NCBI GenBank assembly: GCA_903904495.1
Contig: CAIVCU010000222.1
Location: forward strand, 1 to 10,811
DNA: 10,811 bases
Direction of reading: 5' to 3'
Origin: an uncultured Chlorobiaceae bacterium
GTDB lineage: Bacteria; Bacteroidota; Chlorobiia; Chlorobiales; Chlorobiaceae
Both the position numbers and the translations under genes were made by a program. This document shows, piece by piece, positions 7,290 to 10,811 of the stretch; position 1 is the first letter of the stretch; every line of letters begins with the position of its first letter. Below the pieces are notes generated by a model. That model was not told the DNA's origin. It did not search any database and saw nothing but the letters and a program-made list of their open reading frames with translations.

Positions 7290-7305
7290 AGATGGGTTTT
7301 ACCAG

Positions 7306-7404
7306 TTAGAACCACTCTGCGCGCTTTTTAACGGGCGCGAAAGCTAAACCTAAAAGGAGCGAAACCAGAAGGATTGTTATGAACCGCAACATTTTAATCA
7401 GCAT
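7306..7404 (-). CDS. Possible 32-residue single-span membrane protein
   Basis: A short reverse-strand frame in the gap between the SRPBCC gene and the permease gene, both on the same strand. It reads a basic start (MLIKMLRF), about 15 strongly hydrophobic residues rich in Leu, a small-residue patch (GLAFA) and a basic tail (PVKKRAEWF), like a signal-anchored mini-protein. Start could be 7404 or ATG 7392. Neither has a clear ribosome binding site. I do not recognise a family, and hydrophobic frames arise easily by chance in such sequence. An alternative is that this is merely the leader DNA of the permease unit. Confidence 0.25.
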   Translation of the reverse strand: MLIKMLRFITILLVSLLLGLAFAPVKKRAEWF

Positions 7405-7492
7405 GGATTTCACATCCGATCAGATACTTCCTGATGAATACCTGACGTCCCGCTTGAGCATAATGTTCGTTGTCATTACTGACACTATTATT

Positions 7493-7900
7493 TCACTCAC
7501 ACGCTTCAACGTACTTGGCAAAATTATTCAGGATGGCTTGCCATCCCTCACGCTGCTGTTCCACAGGATTTTCAGATTCAGCATCGAACGTGACACGCAC
7601 CGTGACACCATTTGCGCCTTTCAAGAACTCGACTGCACCATGACGGTCTCCGAATGAATACTCAATCAACTCGTCAGGCACGATCTTGGTGTAAATTCCA
7701 GCGAAGTCAAAGCCGAAGCTGCCGTCTTTAGCCTCCATGCGCGAAGTAAACGCACCGCCAACGCGCAAATCGACAGTTGATTCTGTTGTGTGCCAATCAT
7801 CAGACGCAGTATTCCACAGCTTGATGTCGTCTGGCGTTGTGTAGACGCTCCAGACTTTGGAGACGGGAGCTTGGACGATAGCTTCAACGGTAATTTTCAT
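7493..7900 (-). CDS. SRPBCC / AHSA1-family ligand-binding protein
   Basis: A 135-residue cytoplasmic protein of the START-like SRPBCC fold, AHSA1 (activator of Hsp90 ATPase homologue) group. Diagnostic segments are the N-terminal KITVEAIVQAPVSKVWSVY, WNTASDDWHT, LRVGGAFTSRMEAKDGSFGFDFAGIY, and the C-terminal ENPVEQQREGWQAILNNFAKYVE. The family has a deep hydrophobic pocket for small ligands; the ligand here is unknown and no catalytic residues can be assigned. The start is well supported by AAGGAA (7908-7913), 7 bases before the ATG. The gene stands alone between two poorly filled gaps. By eye its codons (many GCG, CGC, GTC) look richer in G+C at the third position than those of the neighbours. 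Together with the broken vapC nearby this suggests acquisition by transfer, which is inference. Confidence 0.9.
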   Translation of the reverse strand: MKITVEAIVQAPVSKVWSVYTTPDDIKLWNTASDDWHTTESTVDLRVGGAFTSRMEAKDGSFGFDFAGIYTKIVPDELIEYSFGDRHGAVEFLKGANGVTVRVTFDAESENPVEQQREGWQAILNNFAKYVEACE

Positions 7901-8157
7901 AGTGAGATTCCTTATGGATGGCTCCTAACAATAATGAGATGGATCCTCCTGAACTGCGTATTTTACTCGTTAGCATATCAACACTGATTTCAGCCTCATT
8001 TGCCGGATGCATACAGGGATAATGTACGCGGGAATTTGGAGTATTCCACTGTTGATAGCGTGTTTTTATCTCTTGGTTAATGGGGTGAACTTGGTAGACG
8101 AAGTCAGAGCGTAGGGCGTTATGGGCTTCCCGGAGGTTGGTCTTTGCGGGTTTTTTT
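7901..8157. other. Intergenic stretch without a convincing gene
   Basis: Apart from the ribosome binding site of the SRPBCC gene at its left end, I see no supportable gene here. On the reverse strand one frame is free of stops from 8219 down to 7884 (about 111 codons) and overlaps the SRPBCC start, but it has no ATG until codon ~70 and resembles nothing I know. On the forward strand a 30-codon frame (8022-8114) could encode one hydrophobic span. A weak hairpin CCCG...CGGG (8129-8150) followed by seven T could act as a forward terminator. The stretch may be decayed DNA belonging to the same event that left the vapC remnant. Confidence 0.5.
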
Positions 8158-8329
8158 GTAATTATCCATACTCTTATCGTAATTTGTTTTCTGACAAGAA
8201 CAGAAGAGGTGTAAAAAGGTCATGCGCTATCCAGCCGATAGAATATTTCTGTGTGATGTTGTGAAAGCGGAGCTCTGTTTCGGCTCTTTCAAGAGTACAC
8301 GCCGTGCCGAAAATCTGGCTTTGCGTGAC
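8158..8329 (+). pseudogene. vapC: Broken vapC: PIN-domain toxin remnant with frameshift
   Basis: Read across two frames, this stretch encodes a recognisable VapC N-terminal half. Bases 8158-8211 give VIIHTLIVICFLTRTEEV, then a stop. Skipping one base (T8212) continues in the next frame with KKVMRYPADRIFLCDVVKAEL and on to CFGSFKSTRRAENLAL, ending near 8323. This follows the VapC pattern LDTN-x-x-I-x-FL, then IFLC-x-VVKAEL-x-FGA-x-KS. VapC toxins are PIN-fold ribonucleases paired with VapB antitoxins. The first catalytic Asp (of LDTN) is His here, the second acidic residue (Glu of KAEL, codon 8270) is kept, and the C-terminal half with the other catalytic Asp residues is missing. No vapB is visible upstream. 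Similarity stops before the GyrI-like gene at 8385, so a deletion joined the two. The remnant cannot make active toxin. Confidence 0.72.
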
Positions 8330-8384
8330 GGAATGAGTAATGGTTGTGGTGAAATTTCTCATACGATATCAACAGGATCATACC

Positions 8385-8993
8385 ATGGAGGTAATTGATT
8401 TTAAAAAGGAGTTGAAACATTTGTATCACTCTTCCTCGAAAGAGGTGGTAGTGGTTGATGTTCCGTCAATGAATTTCCTGATGGTGGACGGCGAGGGTGA
8501 TCCCAATACTTCACAGTCATTTTCCGACGCAGTCGGGGCATTGTTTGCTGTTTCCTATACGATTAAGTTCATGATTAAAAAGGGAGCAATAGCAATTGAC
8601 TATGGAGTCATGCCTTTGGAAGGTTTGTGGTGGGCATACGACATGATGAAATTCTCTCAGGATGACAAGTCCAACTGGAAATGGACTATAATGATCATGC
8701 AGCCATCCTTTGTCACTCGCGAAATTATTGAGGATGCTTTCGCAGAAGTGAAAAAGAAAAAAAATCCGGTTTCTCTATCAAAAGTGCGTTTTGAATCCTT
8801 TTCGGAAGGGAGGTGCGCACAAATTATGCATATAGGTCCATTTTCTGAAGAAGGCCCCACTATACTGAAGGTCCATCAGTTTATTGATTCGATCAGCCAT
8901 CGGACAGGTAAACATCACGAAATTTATTTGAGCGATATTCGTAAAGCTCACCCATCCAGGTGGAAAACCATTGTGCGGCAGCCAATGAAATGA
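8385..8993 (+). CDS. GyrI-like domain protein
   Basis: A soluble protein of 202 residues resembling the stand-alone GyrI-like (SOUL/BacR-type small-molecule-binding) family found in many bacteria. Visible family segments are FLMVDGEGDPN (31-41), YGVMPLEGLWW (73-83), WTIMIMQP (100-107), IMHIGPFSEEGPTI (147-160) and the C-terminal HEIYLSDIRK...WKTIVRQPM (178-201). GyrI-like folds sequester small ligands or inhibit DNA gyrase; no specific ligand can be assigned here. The frame is open from 8340, but the homologous part starts at ATG 8385, which has AGGA (8374-8377) 7 bases upstream. It lacks a DNA-binding domain, so it is not a MerR- or AraC-type regulator. It follows the vapC remnant directly and precedes the peroxiredoxin by 174 bp with that gene's own promoter between. 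Confidence 0.85.
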   Translation: MEVIDFKKELKHLYHSSSKEVVVVDVPSMNFLMVDGEGDPNTSQSFSDAVGALFAVSYTIKFMIKKGAIAIDYGVMPLEGLWWAYDMMKFSQDDKSNWKWTIMIMQPSFVTREIIEDAFAEVKKKKNPVSLSKVRFESFSEGRCAQIMHIGPFSEEGPTILKVHQFIDSISHRTGKHHEIYLSDIRKAHPSRWKTIVRQPMK

Positions 8994-9005
8994 TAGATGC
9001 ATAGC

Positions 9006-9072
9006 AGAGAGCCTGAAAACTGCAAGGTCTCTTCATATTTCATGAAGCAAAATCATTTCGATGGAGATGATT
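9006..9072. repeat. Cluster of three small inverted repeats
   Basis: Three hairpin-forming repeats follow each other after the GyrI-like gene. The first is AGAGA(g)CCT with AGGTCTCT (9006-9032), with one bulged base. The second is CTTCAT-ATTTC-ATGAAG (9031-9047). The third is AATCATTTC-GATG-GAGATGATT (9051-9072), a 9-bp stem with one T-G pair. The first two overlap and cannot form together. No T run follows any of them, so a classic terminator is not obvious. They may end the upstream transcript or affect the peroxiredoxin promoter a few bases downstream. Confidence 0.45.
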
Positions 9073-9077
9073 ATTTA

Positions 9078-9106
9078 TTGTGAGAATTCTTGAAATCCTC
9101 TATATT
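9078..9106 (+). promoter_or_regulatory. Candidate peroxiredoxin promoter
   Basis: TTGTGA (9078-9083) and TATATT (9101-9106) are exactly 17 bases apart and match the sigma-70 consensus at 4/6 and 5/6 positions. Transcription would start near 9113, giving a leader of about 55 bases. That leader contains a perfect 10-bp palindrome, GTTTATAAAC (9133-9142), which could be a regulator site, though no known peroxide-regulator box is matched. Confidence 0.5.
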
Positions 9107-9167
9107 GGACAAAATAAATCTTATTTCTTTCTGTTTATAAACGTCAATATTGATTAAGGAGAATACC

Positions 9168-9758
9168 ATGAGTGTTTTAGTTGGCCGAAAGGCACCGGAT
9201 TTTGATGTGGCAGCTGTTGTTAAAGGCTCACAGTTTGTTGATTCAGTAAAGCTGTCTGATTTTAAGGGGAAGTATGTTGTGCTGTTTTTTTATCCGCTTG
9301 ATTTTACCTTTGTATGCCCTACCGAACTCCATGCATTTCAGGACAAACTTGAGGAATTCAGTAAACGGAATGTCGAGTTGCTGGGCTGTTCAGTGGATTC
9401 CAAATTTTCTCATTTTGCATGGCTCACCACACCGAGAAACCGTGGCGGTATAGAGGGTGTAACCTATACGCTGCTTTCTGATATCAACAAGACGGTTTCA
9501 GCTGATTATGATGTGCTTCTTGAGGGTGCGGGGATTGCGCTGAGGGGTTTGTTCCTTATTGATAAAGAGGGAGTTGTCCGCCATCAGGTAGTGAACGATC
9601 TTCCGCTGGGCCGCAATGTTGATGAGGTACTCCGACTGGTTGATGCTCTTCAGTTTACCGAGCAGTACGGAGAGGTATGCCCTGCAAACTGGAACAAAGG
9701 CGATAAGACTATGAAACCGACTGATGAAGGTCTGAAAGAGTTTTTCAAAGAAAACTAA
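9168..9758 (+). CDS. Typical 2-Cys peroxiredoxin (AhpC/Prx1 family)
   Basis: A thiol peroxidase of 196 residues that reduces hydrogen peroxide and organic hydroperoxides in the cytoplasm, normally recycled by thioredoxin or a similar donor. The peroxidatic Cys50 lies in DFTFVCPTE, the resolving Cys171 in EVCPANW, and Arg126 of the active site in LRGLFLID. The overoxidation-sensitivity GGLG motif of eukaryotic Prx1 reads GGIE here (93-96), and the C-terminal YF motif reads FF (192-193), so inactivation by excess peroxide may differ from the sensitive type. A further cysteine, Cys74, is present. AAGGAG (9156-9161), 6 bases before ATG 9168, fixes the start; an upstream in-frame TTG (9150) is not credible. 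For a strict anaerobe this enzyme fits protection against transient oxygen. The gene appears to be transcribed alone. Confidence 0.96.
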   Translation: MSVLVGRKAPDFDVAAVVKGSQFVDSVKLSDFKGKYVVLFFYPLDFTFVCPTELHAFQDKLEEFSKRNVELLGCSVDSKFSHFAWLTTPRNRGGIEGVTYTLLSDINKTVSADYDVLLEGAGIALRGLFLIDKEGVVRHQVVNDLPLGRNVDEVLRLVDALQFTEQYGEVCPANWNKGDKTMKPTDEGLKEFFKEN

Positions 9759-9783
9759 GCTTTTCTTCTTGTATTATTTAAGA

Positions 9784-9820
9784 AATATCCCCCGTGTTTT
9801 CATGATGAGCGGGGGATATT
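9784..9820. terminator. Strong hairpin terminator between peroxiredoxin gene and proS
   Basis: An uninterrupted 11-bp stem, AATATCCCCCG (9784-9794) with CGGGGGATATT (9810-9820), encloses a 15-base loop in the gap between convergent genes. On the reverse strand the stem runs into TTTCTT, so it fits best as the intrinsic terminator of proS. On the forward strand no T run follows, but the stem may still block or stabilise the end of the peroxiredoxin transcript. Confidence 0.8.
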
Positions 9821-9830
9821 AGTTGGAGTC

Positions 9831-10811
9831 TCAGTAGGCTTTAGCAAAGACAGCTTTTCTTGCCGCAGCTTTTCCTGAATAGATACAGGTACCGGGTTCA
9901 TCAATGCCGTATCGGGCTATATAATCGGCTTCCTCAGGCAGCACTCTGATGGTGGCTTTTGTTTCTTCCTTGATTTTCGTCTCAGTTTCTGCCGTACCGT
10001 CCCAATGGGCGATCACAAATCCTTTTTCAACCGCACTCTTGAACTCCTCATAATTCTGGACTTCAAAGGTGTTTTCATTGCGGAACTGCAGTGCCTTTTC
10101 GAACATGGTCTGCTGAATAGCGTTCAGGATTTCCTGGACATTCACGGGCAGGGTTTCGTCGAGCGTCAGTTCAGTTTTTTCGAGTGTATCACGCCGCGCT
10201 GCAATACAGATGTTGTTTTCGATATCCCTGGGGCCAAGCTCGATACGGATTGGTATGCCCTGCAGCTCATATTCCGCAAACTTCCAGCCGGGTGAGTTCT
10301 GTTCGCTGCTGTCAACAAAGGCGGGTATTCCGCTTTTTTTCAGTGAGTCGGCAATTGCATCTGCCCTGGCGATGACTGCGGCTTTGTCGCCCCTGAGAAT
10401 AGGGATAATGACTACCTGACGAGAAGCAAGTTTCGGGGGGAGTACCAGACCGCGGTCGTCAGAATGAGCCATGATCAAGGCACCGATCAGTCTGGTCGAA
10501 ACGCCCCAGCTTGTTGCCCATACATAGTCAAGCTTTCCCTCTTTGGTCTGGAACTGACAGTCGAATGCCTTTGAGAAATTCTGTCCGAGATTGTGGGATG
10601 TTCCGGCCTGAAGGGCTTTTGTATCCTGCATCATCGCTTCAATGCAGTAGGTTTCCACAGCTCCTGCAAATTTTTCACTATCGGTTTTTCTGCCCATAAT
10701 AACCGGCATTGCCATATACTCCTCGGCAAATGTCTTGTAGACGTTGATCATGCGCAGCACTTCCTCCTGTGACTCTTCAGGAGTTTCATGAGCGGTATGG
10801 CCTTCCTGCCA
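9831..10811 (-). CDS. proS: Prolyl-tRNA synthetase, archaeal/eukaryotic type, C-terminal part
   Basis: ProRS charges tRNA-Pro with proline. The visible 326 residues begin inside class II motif 2 (WQEGHTAHETPEE at the right edge); about the first third of the gene lies outside the window. They include the GTSHNLGQNFSKAF segment, the motif 3 region STRLIGALIMAHSDDRGLVLPPK, the anticodon-binding domain (from QVVIIPIL to about ARRDT), and a C-terminal domain ending in KAVFAKAY. The absence of an editing insertion and the tail ending in Tyr mark the ProS type 3 (archaeal/eukaryotic) form. In zinc-binding members this tail carries four Cys; here only one remains, in PGTCIYSGK, so the zinc site is lost. 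The GTG at 10760 is an internal Val codon, not the start. A strong terminator hairpin follows 11 bp after the stop. Confidence 0.96.
   Translation of the reverse strand, partial: WQEGHTAHETPEESQEEVLRMINVYKTFAEEYMAMPVIMGRKTDSEKFAGAVETYCIEAMMQDTKALQAGTSHNLGQNFSKAFDCQFQTKEGKLDYVWATSWGVSTRLIGALIMAHSDDRGLVLPPKLASRQVVIIPILRGDKAAVIARADAIADSLKKSGIPAFVDSSEQNSPGWKFAEYELQGIPIRIELGPRDIENNICIAARRDTLEKTELTLDETLPVNVQEILNAIQQTMFEKALQFRNENTFEVQNYEEFKSAVEKGFVIAHWDGTAETETKIKEETKATIRVLPEEADYIARYGIDEPGTCIYSGKAAARKAVFAKAY

Noticed and set aside
7318..7342. GC-rich hairpin GCGCGC...GGCGCG as a terminator
   Set aside because: Short stem with no T run after it on either strand at a useful distance.
7379..7657. Forward frame of 92 codons with a good AAGGA ribosome binding site before its ATG
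   Set aside because: More than half lies antisense to the well-supported SRPBCC gene, the translation resembles nothing, and the good ribosome binding site can be chance.
8022..8114. Forward frame of 30 codons with one hydrophobic span
   Set aside because: Its AGGG lies only 3 bases before the ATG, and there is no conservation evidence; mentioned only as content of the gap.
8278..8312. Inverted repeat TTTCGGC...GCCGAAA
   Set aside because: It falls inside the vapC remnant where both arms code for matching VapC residues, so it needs no regulatory explanation.
8174..8362. Reverse frame of 62 codons in the gap before the GyrI-like gene
   Set aside because: It is the antisense of the vapC remnant, has no ribosome binding site and no recognisable protein.
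8340..8384. N-terminal extension of the GyrI-like protein
   Set aside because: No homology-like sequence in the extension, and ATG 8385 has a well-spaced AGGA.

Overview
The window looks like a piece of chromosome from a green sulfur bacterium (phylum Chlorobi, family Chlorobiaceae). The best evidence is at the left edge. The reverse strand of bases 1-98 encodes the first 32 residues of the Fenna-Matthews-Olson bacteriochlorophyll a protein (fmoA), a protein essentially restricted to Chlorobi and a few phototrophic acidobacteria. A Gram-negative envelope gene (lnt), an MEP-pathway gene (ispE) and an archaeal/eukaryotic-type proS fit this. Most of the window is ordinary, densely packed housekeeping sequence.

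Layout, left to right. fmoA (-, partial) and lnt (+) diverge from an AT-rich 239-bp spacer that holds a candidate fmoA promoter with a palindrome on its predicted start point. lnt converges on a two-gene reverse-strand unit: a SPOR-domain exported protein followed by a sigma-54 activator that has no sensor domain. ispE (+) diverges from that unit with almost no spacer and converges on a second reverse-strand unit: an AzgA-type purine permease followed by a stand-alone nitrilase-fold hydrolase. Bases 7235-8384 are a looser, patchy segment. It holds a doubtful tiny membrane-protein frame, an SRPBCC/AHSA1 protein that may be acquired, about 250 bp without a convincing gene, and a broken vapC toxin gene that is easy to miss. 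After it come a GyrI-like protein (+), a typical 2-Cys peroxiredoxin (+) with a readable promoter and several hairpins upstream, a strong terminator hairpin, and the C-terminal two thirds of prolyl-tRNA synthetase (-, running off the right edge).

Functionally the window mixes photosynthesis (FMO antenna; isoprenoid precursors for chlorophyll tails, carotenoids and quinones), envelope biogenesis (Lnt; the peptidoglycan-binding SPOR protein with its regulator), purine or amide nitrogen handling, oxidative defence and translation. I see no complete novel system, CRISPR array, tRNA, rRNA or intact mobile element. The most noteworthy items are the frameshifted vapC remnant, the palindrome at the fmoA promoter, a perfect 22-bp palindrome inside ispE, and the nearly overlapping divergent starts of ispE and the SPOR gene.
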